Source: an uncultured Anaeromyxobacter sp. (lineage in GTDB: Bacteria; Myxococcota; Myxococcia; Myxococcales; Anaeromyxobacteraceae). From it: a DNA stretch of 48,129 nucleotides. The notes below the pieces were generated by a model, which saw only the letters and a program-made list of their open reading frames with translations, did not search any database and was not told the origin of the DNA. Positions 32,673 through 42,647 of the stretch are shown one piece after another. The first letter of the stretch is position 1. The number at the start of each line of letters is the position of its first letter. The translations under genes and the position numbers were made by a program. The DNA is taken from the NCBI GenBank assembly GCA_903904005.1, contig CAIVAR010000033.1:1-48129 (forward strand), written 5' to 3'.

Positions 32673-34232
32673 TCAGGTCTTCGCGGCGACACCCGCAGCC
32701 GGGGGCGACTTGGCCGCCGCGCTGGCTGCGGCCTCGGCATCCAGGTCCTGCAGCGCCGCCGAATAGCGATCCGACTCCTGCTTGGGCACGATCTGCCAGG
32801 AAGGCTTCCGGAAGTGGAAGAAGAGGAAGGCCGGCGCCGCCGTGACCACCAGGCCCGCCACCAGCATCCCGACGTAGATGGCCGGCGGCAGCATCTTGAA
32901 CTGGGACGGCGGCAGGAATCCGAGCAGGAGCGCCAGCACCGACGAAAGGATTCCCAGGATCGACCAGAAGTGGATGGCGGGCGCGCGGTAGCCGCGCTTC
33001 ACGTTCGGCTGCGTCTTGCGGAGCTTCATCGCGGCCGCGAACATGAAGACGTAGACGATGAGGTACATCTGGACGGCGAGCGCGCCCAGCATCCAGAAGG
33101 CGCCGGAGACGTCCGGGACGACCACGTAGAGAAGCGCGAGCAACGAGACCAGCACGGCCTGGAGCACCAGGATGTTGGCCTGGATTCCCTGCTTGTTGGT
33201 CTTCTGGAACCACGGGGGGAGCGACCCGGCCTTGCCCACGAAGAGGAGGCCCACCGAGGGGCCGGCGGTCCAGGCGAGCACGCCGCCCAGGGCACCGAAG
33301 ACGAGCAGCAGGGCCATGATCTTGATGGCCCAGCTCATGTGGAAGGCCTGGAAGAAGTCAGCGTAGGCCTGCATCACGCCGGCGGTGAGGCTGGTGGAGT
33401 CGGCTGGCACGACGAAGGAGATGGCCAGGGTCGGCGGGACGAAGATGAGGACGATGAGGATCGCCGCCACGAGGAGGCTCCTCGGCACGTCCCTCTGTGG
33501 GTTCTTGAGCTCGCGGACGTGGACGGCGTTCATCTCGATGCCGGCGAAGGCCAGGAAGTTGCCGACCACGAGCACGAGGCCGGCCGCGCCGCCCTCGAAT
33601 CGCTGCCAGAAGTCGAGATGGAGCTTCTGGCTCCCGGCCGTGACCACGGCCGTCGAGCTGAAGACATCGGGGATGAGCGCCGAGAGCGTCATGGGCTGCG
33701 CCGACTTGCGCCCCACCGCGAGCCAGACCACCCCGAGGACGATGAGCAGGGCGGCCGGGAAGAGGGTCCCCAGGATCATGAACCACGAGCTGAGCTTGGA
33801 GACCGCGTTCATCCCCTTCAGTGCCACGAAGGTGGAGATCCAGTAGAGGACCACGATGACCACGGCGGTGAAGACGCCGCTCTTCGCGAGTTCCGGGTGG
33901 AACATGTACGCCAAGGTGCTGGCTGCGAAGGCGAGCGCGGTGGGGTACCAGGTCACCACCTCGAGCCACAGGAACCACATGACGAAGAAGCCCCACTTCT
34001 CGCCGTAGGCCTGCTTCACCCAGCCGTAGATGCCACCGTTCCAGCCGGTGCCCAGCTCCGCCGCGACCAGCGAGACCGGGATGAAGAACACCAGCGCCGG
34101 GACGAGGTACAGGAACACGCTGCCGAGCCCGTAGACCGCCATGCCGGGGAGGGAGCGAACGCTCGCCACCGCGGCCACCATCAGGAAGGCCAGCGTCAGC
34201 CAGCTCATCGCCTTGTTCTGGTTCGTGCTCAT
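32673..34232 (-). CDS. gadC: APC-family glutamate/GABA-type antiporter (GadC-like)
   Basis: 519 residues with 12 predicted helices. It begins MSTNQNKAMSWLTLAFLMVA; FFIPVSLVAAELGTGWNGGIYGW is the TM2 segment typical of amino-acid antiporters, GNFLAFAGIEMNAVHVREL lies in the TM6 region (substrate-binding Gly-rich and Glu-Met-Asn). The C-terminal 55 residues are soluble, as in GadC, where this tail plugs the channel at neutral pH. It follows gadB by 18 bases. Glutamate-for-GABA exchange is inferred from the family and from the flanking genes. Confidence 0.88.
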   Translation of the reverse strand: MSTNQNKAMSWLTLAFLMVAAVASVRSLPGMAVYGLGSVFLYLVPALVFFIPVSLVAAELGTGWNGGIYGWVKQAYGEKWGFFVMWFLWLEVVTWYPTALAFAASTLAYMFHPELAKSGVFTAVVIVVLYWISTFVALKGMNAVSKLSSWFMILGTLFPAALLIVLGVVWLAVGRKSAQPMTLSALIPDVFSSTAVVTAGSQKLHLDFWQRFEGGAAGLVLVVGNFLAFAGIEMNAVHVRELKNPQRDVPRSLLVAAILIVLIFVPPTLAISFVVPADSTSLTAGVMQAYADFFQAFHMSWAIKIMALLLVFGALGGVLAWTAGPSVGLLFVGKAGSLPPWFQKTNKQGIQANILVLQAVLVSLLALLYVVVPDVSGAFWMLGALAVQMYLIVYVFMFAAAMKLRKTQPNVKRGYRAPAIHFWSILGILSSVLALLLGFLPPSQFKMLPPAIYVGMLVAGLVVTAAPAFLFFHFRKPSWQIVPKQESDRYSAALQDLDAEAAASAAAKSPPAAGVAAKT

Positions 34233-34250
34233 GGATCGTTGCCCTCGGGG

Positions 34251-35654
34251 CTAGCCGTGGTGGAAGCCGGTGCTGGTGGATGCGGGTGCCGTCCCGGCAA
34301 CCCCGGCCTTGAGCTCGTCGAGCGCCATGCGGAAGTCCCGGACGAGGAGGGACGCGAAGTCCATCTCGAAGCCCCGCCGGCACATGACGCGCATCACCGT
34401 GATGTCGGAGGCTGCGTCGGTCAGGGCGAAGGCGGGGACCTGCCAGCCGCGCAGGCGGAGCCGCTCCGACAGCTGGTAGAGCGTGTACCCCGGACTCACT
34501 CCATCCCGGATCTTGAAGGTGACCGCGGGAATGCCGACCCGGGGATTCCCGTCGTGCAGGAACTCGAAGGGGCCGAGCGGCGCGAGCTGCCCGTGGAGCC
34601 ACTGGGCAACCTGGTAGATGGCCGTCTGGACCTTCGTGTAGCCGTCCCGGCCCAGGCGGAGGAATTCATAGTACTGCGAGATCACCTGCCCGGCCGGGCG
34701 GGAGAAGTTGATGGCCATCGTCCCGACCTGGCCGCCCAGGTAGTCGACCTTGAAGATCAGGTCCTCGGGCAGGTCGGCGGCCTCGCGCCACACGACCCAG
34801 CCGCAGCCCAGCGGGGCGAGACCGTACTTGTGCCCGGAGGCGCTGATCGACTTCACGCGCGGGAGCCGGAAGTCCCAGAGCAGGTCCGGCGTCATGAACG
34901 GTGCGAGGAAGCCGCCGCTCGCGCCGTCGACGTGCATGTCGATGTCGAGCCCCTTCGCCTTCTGCAGCTTGTCCAGCGCTTCCTGCATCGGGAGCGGGAA
35001 CTCGTAGTTGCCGGTGTAGGTCACGCCGAGCGTGGGAACGACGCCGATCGTGTTCTCGTCGCAGGCCTCGATCATCCGCTTCGGGTCCATGAAGTAGCGC
35101 CCGTGCTCCATGGGGATCTGCCGGATCTCCACGTCCCAGTACCGGGCGAACTTGAGCCAGCAGACCTGAACCGGGCCGCAGACGAAATTGGGCTTGTCCA
35201 CCGACTTTCGCAGCGCCTTTCGCTTCGCGCGCCAGCGCCACTTCATGGCCATCCCACCCAGCATGCAGGCCTCGCTGGAGCCGATGGTGTTGGTGCCGGT
35301 CGCCTGGCCACCCTTCTGGCGTGGGGCGTTCCAGAGGTCCGCCATCATGTTGACGCACTTCATGTCGATCGCGGCCGACTGGGGATACTCCTCCTTGTCG
35401 ATCCAGTTCTTGTCGATGCAGACGTCCATGAGCTTCCGGACGTTCGGCTCGTCCCAGGTCTGGGTGAAGGTCGCCAGGTTCTGGCGGGCGTTTCCGTCGA
35501 GGAGAAGCTCGTCGAAGACGATCTGGTAGGCGACGTCCTCTCGCATCTCGTCGGCGGGGAAGTGGTGGGCCGGCGCGATCCGGGACATGGCCGCCGAGCC
35601 AAACCGCGAGTCGAGGATGGAGGGGACGAGCTTGCTCTGCTTGCGCTTGGCCAT
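34251..35654 (-). CDS. gadB: Glutamate decarboxylase
   Basis: 467 residues, one more than E. coli GadB. Pyridoxal-phosphate enzyme that turns glutamate into GABA while consuming a proton. The N-terminus has [18 protein letters not shown]; the PLP lysine is in [13 protein letters not shown], and [12 protein letters not shown] and [13 protein letters not shown] complete the active site. The tail ends with GFHHG, aligning with the FKHT end of E. coli GadB, whose penultimate histidine closes the active site at neutral pH, so similar pH control is likely. ATG 35654 is preceded by GGGAG. It forms an operon with the antiporter and glutaminase. Confidence 0.97.
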   Translation of the reverse strand: MAKRKQSKLVPSILDSRFGSAAMSRIAPAHHFPADEMREDVAYQIVFDELLLDGNARQNLATFTQTWDEPNVRKLMDVCIDKNWIDKEEYPQSAAIDMKCVNMMADLWNAPRQKGGQATGTNTIGSSEACMLGGMAMKWRWRAKRKALRKSVDKPNFVCGPVQVCWLKFARYWDVEIRQIPMEHGRYFMDPKRMIEACDENTIGVVPTLGVTYTGNYEFPLPMQEALDKLQKAKGLDIDMHVDGASGGFLAPFMTPDLLWDFRLPRVKSISASGHKYGLAPLGCGWVVWREAADLPEDLIFKVDYLGGQVGTMAINFSRPAGQVISQYYEFLRLGRDGYTKVQTAIYQVAQWLHGQLAPLGPFEFLHDGNPRVGIPAVTFKIRDGVSPGYTLYQLSERLRLRGWQVPAFALTDAASDITVMRVMCRRGFEMDFASLLVRDFRMALDELKAGVAGTAPASTSTGFHHG

Positions 35655-35676
35655 TTGGGACTCCCTGGGTTGGAGG

Positions 35677-37167
35677 TCAGAAGTTGAATTGCACGTTGGT
35701 CTGGCCGCGCCAGGCATCACCGGTGGAGGCGTCGACGGCCTTGCGGAAGCCGTAGAGTCCTTCCACGCCGACGAGCAGCCGGCTCCACGGACGCCAGGCC
35801 AGGTTCAGCGAGGCGTACTGCGTCTGCTGGAATCCCGTGCTTCCCAGCGAGGCCTGGTAGGAGGAGTCGTTCATGGTCAGGAAACCGTAGCTGGCCGTGG
35901 ACGACCACTCCGGTGCCCACCGGTGGGTGTAGCCGGCGAAGACGCCGAGGATGGGCAGCGCGGTGAGCGCCCCGCCTGCGGCGATCGCGGCATCGAGCCC
36001 TCCGCCTCCCGTGTCGTTGAAGTAGGCCGCTACTCCCTGGCCGCCCGCCACGCCGGCGGAGAGGAAGTCGCCCCCCCAGAGGTTCAGCCCGGCGGTGAGG
36101 TTCAACCCCCAACCGAAGACCGTCTGGGTGGAGCCATCGGTCGCGCTCTGGATGCCGATCCCCCGGAGGATGGTCGCCAGCTGGACGTGGCCGTGCTTTC
36201 CCTCGAGCCGCAGCTGCGCGCCCACGTCGGGCGAAACGTTGCGGGGAACCAGCGCCGCCGGAGAGACCTGGGCGCTGGGGAACTCGACCGAGACCTTGAA
36301 GAAGACCTGACGGTCCTCGTCGCGGTGCAGGAGGAGCCCGTACGACACCATGGCGTGCCGGTAGAAGGGAAGGGCGTTCGGGCCCTCGTAGTCGAGCGTC
36401 GCCGGGAACGAGTCGACGTCGGTGAAGAGCGAGTCGGAGAAGCCCACGAGCAGGTTCCCGGCCTGCGCGTAGAAGTAGCGAAGGTGGTAGTTGAAGGTGG
36501 CCTGCGGCTGGGAGAAGTCGTTGTTGTAGACGATGCGCAGCTGTCCGAGCGGGCTCGGCATGCGGAACTGGAAGTTGATGTCCGACTCGTTCGCGGTGAA
36601 GGCTACCTGGGCTTGGCTGTCGTAGAAGGGCTGCCCGCTCACCGGGATCGCCGCGGTCACCATCCAGGTCGGCGAGAAGGCCTTGGAGCTGACGGTGAGA
36701 ACCGTCGAGGCGCTGCCGCCCATCTCGAAGTCGACTTCGGTTCCCTGGAAGCGGACGTACCCCTTCTCGACCGGCGTGATGGGGACGTTGTCGATGCGCG
36801 GCGTGAGCTTCTGGGCCGGGGAACGGGAGTTGCGGTTCACCACGAAGGACGGTTGGGTCGGGGTCGTCGGGGCGGCCTCGGCACCCGGCCTGGCGCCTTC
36901 GCCCTTCGCCAGCTCCTGATCCACGGTCGCGGCGTTCTTCTTCTCGAGCGCCGAGATCTTCGCGCTCTGCTCGGCCGTGGCCTTCTGGAGCGACTCGACC
37001 TGGGCCTTGAGCTGGGCGACATCGTCGCCGGGGGACTGGGCGCGAGAGGCGAGGGGCGAGGCGAGGACCAGGGCCGCCAGGAACGCCGAGCAAAAAGGTC
37101 GGTTCCAGCGGAAGGTCACACGGAGTGAGGTGTCTCGGGTTGGCGGCGTCCGTGGAATGAAGTTCAA
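35677..37167 (-). CDS. DcaP-like outer-membrane channel protein
   Basis: 496 residues from TTG 37167, chosen for GGGAG 5 bases upstream; ATG 37191 adds 8 and GTG 37119 would give a shorter signal peptide. After the signal ([19 protein letters not shown]) comes a coiled coil ([20 protein letters not shown]), as in trimeric DcaP porins, then beta-strands ([15 protein letters not shown] and others) ending with the outer-membrane signature VQFNF. DcaP-type channels take up dicarboxylates and other small acids. Its place upstream of gadB suggests entry of glutamate or glutamine through the outer membrane; this is inference. Confidence 0.8.
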   Translation of the reverse strand: MNFIPRTPPTRDTSLRVTFRWNRPFCSAFLAALVLASPLASRAQSPGDDVAQLKAQVESLQKATAEQSAKISALEKKNAATVDQELAKGEGARPGAEAAPTTPTQPSFVVNRNSRSPAQKLTPRIDNVPITPVEKGYVRFQGTEVDFEMGGSASTVLTVSSKAFSPTWMVTAAIPVSGQPFYDSQAQVAFTANESDINFQFRMPSPLGQLRIVYNNDFSQPQATFNYHLRYFYAQAGNLLVGFSDSLFTDVDSFPATLDYEGPNALPFYRHAMVSYGLLLHRDEDRQVFFKVSVEFPSAQVSPAALVPRNVSPDVGAQLRLEGKHGHVQLATILRGIGIQSATDGSTQTVFGWGLNLTAGLNLWGGDFLSAGVAGGQGVAAYFNDTGGGGLDAAIAAGGALTALPILGVFAGYTHRWAPEWSSTASYGFLTMNDSSYQASLGSTGFQQTQYASLNLAWRPWSRLLVGVEGLYGFRKAVDASTGDAWRGQTNVQFNF

Positions 37168-37224
37168 TTCGTCTCCCTGGCTGGAGGTCATCCTTCACGG
37201 ATGGTCAAATCGGTAGGCATTCTA

Positions 37225-37269
37225 CGCATGCAATCCGCGACCGCCCCGTTTCCCATTGGGGTGCATGCG
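37225..37269. promoter_or_regulatory. Long palindrome in the acid-resistance leader region
   Basis: CGCATGCA (37225-37232) and TGCATGCG (37262-37269) are exact complements, enclosing a CCCC/GGGG stem (37244-37247 with 37258-37261). It lies in the 320-base gap between the divergent porin and phospholipase genes, about 60 bases before the porin start. It could be an operator or a hairpin in the leader mRNA. No other clear signal is seen in this gap. Confidence 0.45.
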
Positions 37270-37487
37270 CGGTTGACGCGGCAGGGCGAAGAGCCCCAGA
37301 CCGATAGACATTACGACCGGTTGTCGGGGGTCGCGCCGCCCGATGGGCCTCGGCGTCCACCCCAACAGGGACGGTCCATGGCGCGTTCGGTGACACGGGA
37401 TGGCGTGATCGGACAATCGAGGCATCGGAGCTGCGACATACCCGCTCGGGCGCCTCCGCACGGACGTCGAGATGCTACGGTGCGCCC

Positions 37488-39218
37488 ATGCTCATCGGTG
37501 CCGAAGCGGCCGTCCTTGGGCGAGAGGAAGGTCGCGCTGGCCGCTTCCTTGGCCGCTCGTGGATCGCGGTCCTGTCGGCGATCCTCGCTGCGCAGGTGGC
37601 CCGGGCGGACGCGGTCCCGCCCACCGCCTTCGATTCCCCCGACTTCCTGCCGAACGACTCCCGGCTCAATCCGTGGGTGAGCCCGCTTCGTTCGTGCGGG
37701 GGCCCTCCGGGCGGATGCAACGTCACCGTGCACATGGGCTTCATCAACACGGACTACGCGTGTACCATCACCCCGAGTTCCGGCGCCGTGGCGGAGCGGG
37801 ACCAGACGCTCACGCCCGCGACCGACGTGACCCGGAACGTCCTGGGGTGGATCGACGGCGCCGCGTCCCCCGCCTCGGTGAGGATCCTGTTCGGCGGCGG
37901 CCGCGACTCGGAGGCGTCGATCCGGGACCTGCTCCCGAACACCACGGGGATCGCCGAGGTCGAGAAGGGGAAGCACGGGAAGCGCTGGCGCAACCCCAGG
38001 ACCCACGCCAAGGTCCTGCAGGTGGACGATGGCGGGGGCCGCTTCGTCACGACCCACGGGTCGCTCAACCTCCAGACGGTCGGGCTCACCTGCAAGGCCA
38101 ACGACACGCTCCGATTCGTCGAGCGCGCGCCGAACCTCTACGCCTACTTCCTCGCGCTGGCCGAGGCGGCCGGTTCCGGAAGCGGGAAGGGTCGGTTCCC
38201 GGGGCGGAGCGGGACCAAGGACTCGAGCGGGACCGGCCTCCCGCCCGTGCGGATCGGCGGCTATCGGGTCTGGTTCTATGCCGGGAGGGGAAACGAATTC
38301 GTCGGTGGCGTCGGGGGGGCCGACCAGGAGGCCTGGCCGACCTACCTGAACCCGCCCTTGCCCGGGCAGCATGCGCCCGGCTCCGTCAACTGGTTCGACG
38401 CCGTCATCGTCGACGCCGCCCGGCAACTCCGGCAGGGGCGAACCGTCCGGCTGTCGGTCGCCATGTTCGAGATCGGCCAGGAGGCTGCGTTCGTCGACAA
38501 CCTCTGGAAGTTCGTCGGCGAGGGGTTCGCCGGGATGGTCACCGAGGACCGCACGTCCGACGCCCGGGTCGCCTCGCCCTTCCCGGGGAACCTGGACGTC
38601 CGGTTTCTCTGGCAGTTCCAGTCCCTGCGGGACGAGGGATCGACGACCTGGGCCAACCTGAACCGGACGCCCAGCCTGGCGCGGAGCGACCCGGCCACGG
38701 GCGCCACCTATCGCCTCGCGTCGGCGGGGATCTGGACCCCTCGCGACGGCTCGGGAAACCCCGTCCACCCGACCACGCCCCAGGACATGCACGTGAAGTT
38801 CATGCTGATGGACGTGGTGGGGCACGAGTCGGAACGGCGCATCTACGTGACCTCGTCGAATCTCGACACGCCCGAGCTGGGCAGCGGCAAGCTCTGGCAG
38901 GTGGGGACGGTGGTCGGGGAGTACCCCGGCACGGGCACCTGGAGCGGCACCCGCGCCAGCGGCCCCAGCCTGTGGCAGGCCTACCAGAAGTACTTCGACA
39001 TGCTCTGGACGGGGCGGGATGGCCAGCCCGCCGCCGGTCAAGTCGCGTTCTTCGAACGGATCCGGGCCGAGCACCTGCGCGGCGGCATGAACTGGATCGA
39101 GACCCTCCCGTCCGGAAACGCGCGTGACCCCTCCATCGCCGGTGAGGGAATCGACGCCTTCTTCTTCCCGGTGCCCCTGACGGCAACGCCGGCTGCCGGG
39201 GGAGGTCCGGCGAGATGA
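37488..39218 (+). CDS. Secreted phospholipase D-superfamily protein
   Basis: 576 residues. A signal peptide (IAVLSAILAAQVARA) follows a long N-region. Two HKD sites are present: the first has HAKVLQVDD followed by THGSLNLQT, the second has MHVKFMLMD followed by TSSNLD, as in the HxKxxxxD-GSxN pattern of the PLD superfamily, which includes phospholipases, nucleases and related phosphodiesterases. The first site keeps His and Lys but has DD a little early. Substrate is unknown. ATG 37488 has no ribosome binding site and TACGGT lies 6 bases before it, suggesting a leaderless mRNA. It overlaps the next gene by 4 bases (ATGA). Confidence 0.8.
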   Translation: MLIGAEAAVLGREEGRAGRFLGRSWIAVLSAILAAQVARADAVPPTAFDSPDFLPNDSRLNPWVSPLRSCGGPPGGCNVTVHMGFINTDYACTITPSSGAVAERDQTLTPATDVTRNVLGWIDGAASPASVRILFGGGRDSEASIRDLLPNTTGIAEVEKGKHGKRWRNPRTHAKVLQVDDGGGRFVTTHGSLNLQTVGLTCKANDTLRFVERAPNLYAYFLALAEAAGSGSGKGRFPGRSGTKDSSGTGLPPVRIGGYRVWFYAGRGNEFVGGVGGADQEAWPTYLNPPLPGQHAPGSVNWFDAVIVDAARQLRQGRTVRLSVAMFEIGQEAAFVDNLWKFVGEGFAGMVTEDRTSDARVASPFPGNLDVRFLWQFQSLRDEGSTTWANLNRTPSLARSDPATGATYRLASAGIWTPRDGSGNPVHPTTPQDMHVKFMLMDVVGHESERRIYVTSSNLDTPELGSGKLWQVGTVVGEYPGTGTWSGTRASGPSLWQAYQKYFDMLWTGRDGQPAAGQVAFFERIRAEHLRGGMNWIETLPSGNARDPSIAGEGIDAFFFPVPLTATPAAGGGPAR

Positions 39219-39757
39219 GGTTCCACCTGCTGGCCTCGAGGTCGTCGGCCGGGCTGCACTACGCCGTCCGGATCCTCATGGGATGGCTGGCGCTCTGGCT
39301 CATCCTCCAGGTTCTGTTCCAGCAGAATCCGCTCTGGGCAGTCACCTCGATGGTCGCCGTGACGGAGCCCCAGATCGGAACGGCGCGTGCCGCCTTCTGG
39401 GGCCGGGTCGTCAACACCACCATCGGCGGCGTCGTGGGGCTCGTCTGCCTCGTCATCGGCGGTCCTCGGGACTGGACGCTCGCGGTGGCCCTGGTGGTGA
39501 CGGTGCTCGCGTCCGCCTACGTCATCCGCGTCCCCAGCAACTGGAAGCTCGCCCCGATCACGGCCGCCCTCGTCATCGCCGCCAGCCTGACGACCCACTC
39601 CAGGACGAGCGGGGAGATCGCCGGGATCCGGCGACTTTCCGAGGTCCTCCTCGGGAGTGCCATGGCGCTCCTCATCACCTACGTGTTCTCGGTCGTCTGG
39701 CCGCAGCCCGTGCCGGAAGGAGGCAAGGATAGCCATGCCGTCCCGCTCGGCCTCTGA
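39215..39757 (+). CDS. FUSC/aromatic-acid-exporter-like membrane protein
   Basis: 180 residues with about five to six helices (from AVRILMGWLALWLILQVLF). WAVTSMVAVTEPQIGTARAA followed by WGRVVNTTIGGVVG is the signature region of the FUSC/ArAE family (the GxxRxxxGTxxG region). It is much shorter than FusB-type proteins, having only one membrane half and no cytoplasmic domain, so it could form oligomers. ATG overlaps the phospholipase gene by 4 bases, so the two are co-translated. Substrate unknown. Confidence 0.75.
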   Translation: MRFHLLASRSSAGLHYAVRILMGWLALWLILQVLFQQNPLWAVTSMVAVTEPQIGTARAAFWGRVVNTTIGGVVGLVCLVIGGPRDWTLAVALVVTVLASAYVIRVPSNWKLAPITAALVIAASLTTHSRTSGEIAGIRRLSEVLLGSAMALLITYVFSVVWPQPVPEGGKDSHAVPLGL

Positions 39758-39764
39758 GGCCATC

Positions 39765-41222
39765 TCAACTCGAGCCGCGCCTCCGTCGTTCGATGTAGGC
39801 GAGGGGAAGCACGAGCAGCACGAACATCGTACCGACGATGAAGGCCCAGTACCGAAGGGTCGCGTCGAACCCGGCCGCGCGGACCGCGGCGGACGGGACG
39901 AAGCCGGCGCCGATCCCCACCAGGCAGGAGAGCGTGCCGATGCCGCCGACGATCCAGGCGCCCACGATTCCGCCCGGAACCGTGTAGGCCGTCGGCGATG
40001 GCCGGTCGCGCCGCTTGAGCCGGAGGAATGTCGCGAACTCCATCATGTACAGGACGAGCCGCATCTGGGTGGTGACGCTCAGCGAGAGGAAGAAGGCCGA
40101 TCCCACGGTGGGCAGGAAGAGGACGGGAAGGGCCAGGAGCGAGGCGAGCACCGCCTGGACGAGGAGGGCTCCCGTCGGAACGTCCCTGGCGTTGGTGCGT
40201 CCGAACACTTCCGGGATCAGCTGGAGGCGCGCCATGGCCATCATCGCCCGTGCCGTGGACAGGGTCCAGACGACGCCCACGCTGAGCGCGCCGATGCAGA
40301 GGGCCGCGGCCAGCAGCTTGGCGACCCAGGGGACACCCAGCGCGCCGAAGCCGCGCTGGAAGGCCATGAGCGTGCCCGCCACGAGCGCGTTCTCGCCGGA
40401 AGGCAGGAGGACCGCGACCGAGAGCGAACTCGCAACGTAGAGGATGGTGACCAGGACGGCGGTGATCAGCACGCCACGGGGGAAGGTCCGCTCCGGCCGA
40501 TCGACGTGTCGGACCAGCGGGGCGGTCACGTCCACGCCCATCAGCGAGAGCATGACCGCGGCGAGGATCATGAGCTGGTCCAGCGAACGGTCGGGGAGGA
40601 GGGAGCGCGGATTCCAGGGCACCCCGGACGGCATCCCGCGCGCCAGCCACCACGCCGCGAGCCCCACGAGCACCGCGGCGGGGAGCAGGTTTCCGACCAC
40701 GAAGGTGACGGTGGTGAACCGCGACGAGTTGCGGACGCCTCCGAAGTTCGCGAGGGTGGTCAGCCAGATCCAGGCCAGGATGTTCGCGAAGATCCACCAC
40801 CGCGACTCGGCCAGGGGAGGGTGGAAGATGTAGGCGAGCGCAGATCCCATGAAGGCGAACAGGTAGGGCAGGAAGGGGAGGTTGGAGGCCCACTGCGCAA
40901 ACTGGGCGACCGCACCCAGTCGGGGGCCGAAGGCCTCGTCGACCCAGGCGAAGACCCCACCGTCCTTGTTCACGCGGGAGCCCAGCTCCGCCGCCACCAG
41001 CGCGGTCGGGACGAGGAAGAGCAGGCTGCCCAGCAGGAGGTAGGTGACGAGCGCCAGGCCGTCGGTCGCGAGGGAGGCGGTGTTGACGACGCTGAAGACC
41101 CCCGCGCTCGTCAGGAGGACGAGGGTCGACAGTCCGATCCGGTAAGGAGCTCCTGGCAATCGTCCTCCCGCCGGCGAGGTTGTCACGAACGCCGGCGCGG
41201 TGGCCAGTCCGCCAATGGCCAC
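39765..41222 (-). CDS. APC-family amino-acid antiporter, second copy in the window
   Basis: 485 residues with 12 predicted helices. The TM1-TM2 region is SAGVFSVVNTASLATDGLAL, FLVPTALVAAELGSRVNKDG and GGVFAWVDEAFG; it belongs to the amino-acid/polyamine antiporter branch near GadC, AdiC and CadB. It differs clearly from the gadC-like gene and has a short C-terminus without the plug. GTG 41222 is used; GTG 41186 is a possible shorter start. It stands alone on the minus strand, converging with the FUSC-like gene and divergent from the export operon. Confidence 0.85.
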   Translation of the reverse strand: MAIGGLATAPAFVTTSPAGGRLPGAPYRIGLSTLVLLTSAGVFSVVNTASLATDGLALVTYLLLGSLLFLVPTALVAAELGSRVNKDGGVFAWVDEAFGPRLGAVAQFAQWASNLPFLPYLFAFMGSALAYIFHPPLAESRWWIFANILAWIWLTTLANFGGVRNSSRFTTVTFVVGNLLPAAVLVGLAAWWLARGMPSGVPWNPRSLLPDRSLDQLMILAAVMLSLMGVDVTAPLVRHVDRPERTFPRGVLITAVLVTILYVASSLSVAVLLPSGENALVAGTLMAFQRGFGALGVPWVAKLLAAALCIGALSVGVVWTLSTARAMMAMARLQLIPEVFGRTNARDVPTGALLVQAVLASLLALPVLFLPTVGSAFFLSLSVTTQMRLVLYMMEFATFLRLKRRDRPSPTAYTVPGGIVGAWIVGGIGTLSCLVGIGAGFVPSAAVRAAGFDATLRYWAFIVGTMFVLLVLPLAYIERRRRGSS

Positions 41223-41276
41223 GCCCCTTGTGGTTCACGACCAGTGGAGCGGGGCAGTGCTACGGTGGCCGACGGT

Positions 41277-42647
41277 ATGCGCATGCGATCGGTGGTCTTC
41301 CTGATGCTGATGATGGCCGCCCCCTCCGCCCTGGCGGACGGCGCGGGACTCTCTTTCGACGCCGCTCGTGCCCAGATGCGGTCCCGCTCCGACCAGCTCC
41401 GGGGTGCATCCGCGGCGGTCGAGTTCGCCCAGCAGGAGTCGAACGCGCTCTCCGGCCTCGACTACCCGCGGGTGGTCCTGAACCTCGGCCAGGTGATCGG
41501 CCAGAAGCGGGTGGACCTTCCCGTGGTGCTGCCCGGTGTGGACGTCGGCCCGATCCACACGCAGCCGATCAACCTGGGCAACGTCCCGATCGGCGAGAGC
41601 ATCAACGGCCCGCGCGCGTCGATCATGGGAAGCTACGTCATCTACGCCGGGGGGCGGATCGCAGCGAAGCAGGCGGCGGCCGCCGCGGTGGTGGACGAGG
41701 CCCGTGCCGGCGCCGAGGCCGAGGCCGACCTGCTCGACGACGAGCTGGCCCGGCTCTATTTCGGCGTCCAGCTCGCGCGTTCGGTCGACCAGCTCCAGGC
41801 GAAGATGCTGGCCCAGCAGGACGAGGAGCTGGCCCGCGCCGTGGGGTTCGAGAAGCAGGGAATGATCTCCCAGCTCGAGCGGCTCGCGGTCCAGGTGGCG
41901 CGGGACGCGGCGGCCCGGGCGCAGGTCAAGGCCCAGGCCGACGTCCGCATCGCCGAGCTCAGGCTCTCCCGCATGCTCCGCCAGGAGAAGCTGCCTCCCC
42001 TCACCACGCCACTCTTCGTGGTCACGCGCCCGCTGGCGCCTCTCGCCGAGTGGCAGGGGGCGGCCCTCCAGGCGAATCCGATCTTCGCCATCATCAAGGC
42101 GAAGCAGACCCAGGCCGAGCAGGCGAAGAGGGCGAGCGTGGGGGCCTGGCTCCCCGATGTCTTCGCCTTCGGCCAGTACAATTTCGTGAAATCCTACCTC
42201 GCGCTGCCCGAGCCCGACTGGCTCGTCGGGATCGGCATCAACTTCACGCTGGTCGACAACATCGACCGACCGTCGGGGATGGCGGCTGCCGACGCGCTGG
42301 TGGCCCGGGTCGACGCGGTCCGCGCCGACGCCACGAACCGCGTCGCGACCGGCATCGAGGTGGCCTGGCGCCTGAGCCAGGAGGCGGCGGAGCAGTACCG
42401 GCTCACCGCCTCCGGCGTGTCGCTCGCCAAGGAGAACCTTCGGCTCAGGGAGAAGAGCTTCGCCGAGGGGCTCTCCACCGCGGTGGACGTCAACGAGGCC
42501 CGCACCATGCTGATGCTGGCGGAGACCGGGCGGCGGCTCGCCGCCTTCGAGTTCGACCTGGCCTACGCAGCTCTCCACGCGGCCTCGGGTCGCATGAACG
42601 AATTCGCCGCGCAGGCGCGCGGCCCTGACGTGGCGGTGGAACCGTGA
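41277..42647 (+). CDS. TolC-family outer-membrane efflux protein
   Basis: 456 residues from ATG 41277. Signal peptide MRMRSVVFLMLMMAAPSALA. Two repeats of long helices with alternating Ala, Glu and Gln (about LDDELARLYFGVQLARSVDQLQ and QEAAEQYRLTASGVSLAKE) are typical of TolC, with NEARTMLMLAETGRR near the end. It would form the outer-membrane tunnel for the export system of the next genes. ATG follows TACGGT by 10 bases. It overlaps the HlyD-like gene by 4 bases in GTGA. Confidence 0.88.
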   Translation: MRMRSVVFLMLMMAAPSALADGAGLSFDAARAQMRSRSDQLRGASAAVEFAQQESNALSGLDYPRVVLNLGQVIGQKRVDLPVVLPGVDVGPIHTQPINLGNVPIGESINGPRASIMGSYVIYAGGRIAAKQAAAAAVVDEARAGAEAEADLLDDELARLYFGVQLARSVDQLQAKMLAQQDEELARAVGFEKQGMISQLERLAVQVARDAAARAQVKAQADVRIAELRLSRMLRQEKLPPLTTPLFVVTRPLAPLAEWQGAALQANPIFAIIKAKQTQAEQAKRASVGAWLPDVFAFGQYNFVKSYLALPEPDWLVGIGINFTLVDNIDRPSGMAAADALVARVDAVRADATNRVATGIEVAWRLSQEAAEQYRLTASGVSLAKENLRLREKSFAEGLSTAVDVNEARTMLMLAETGRRLAAFEFDLAYAALHAASGRMNEFAAQARGPDVAVEP

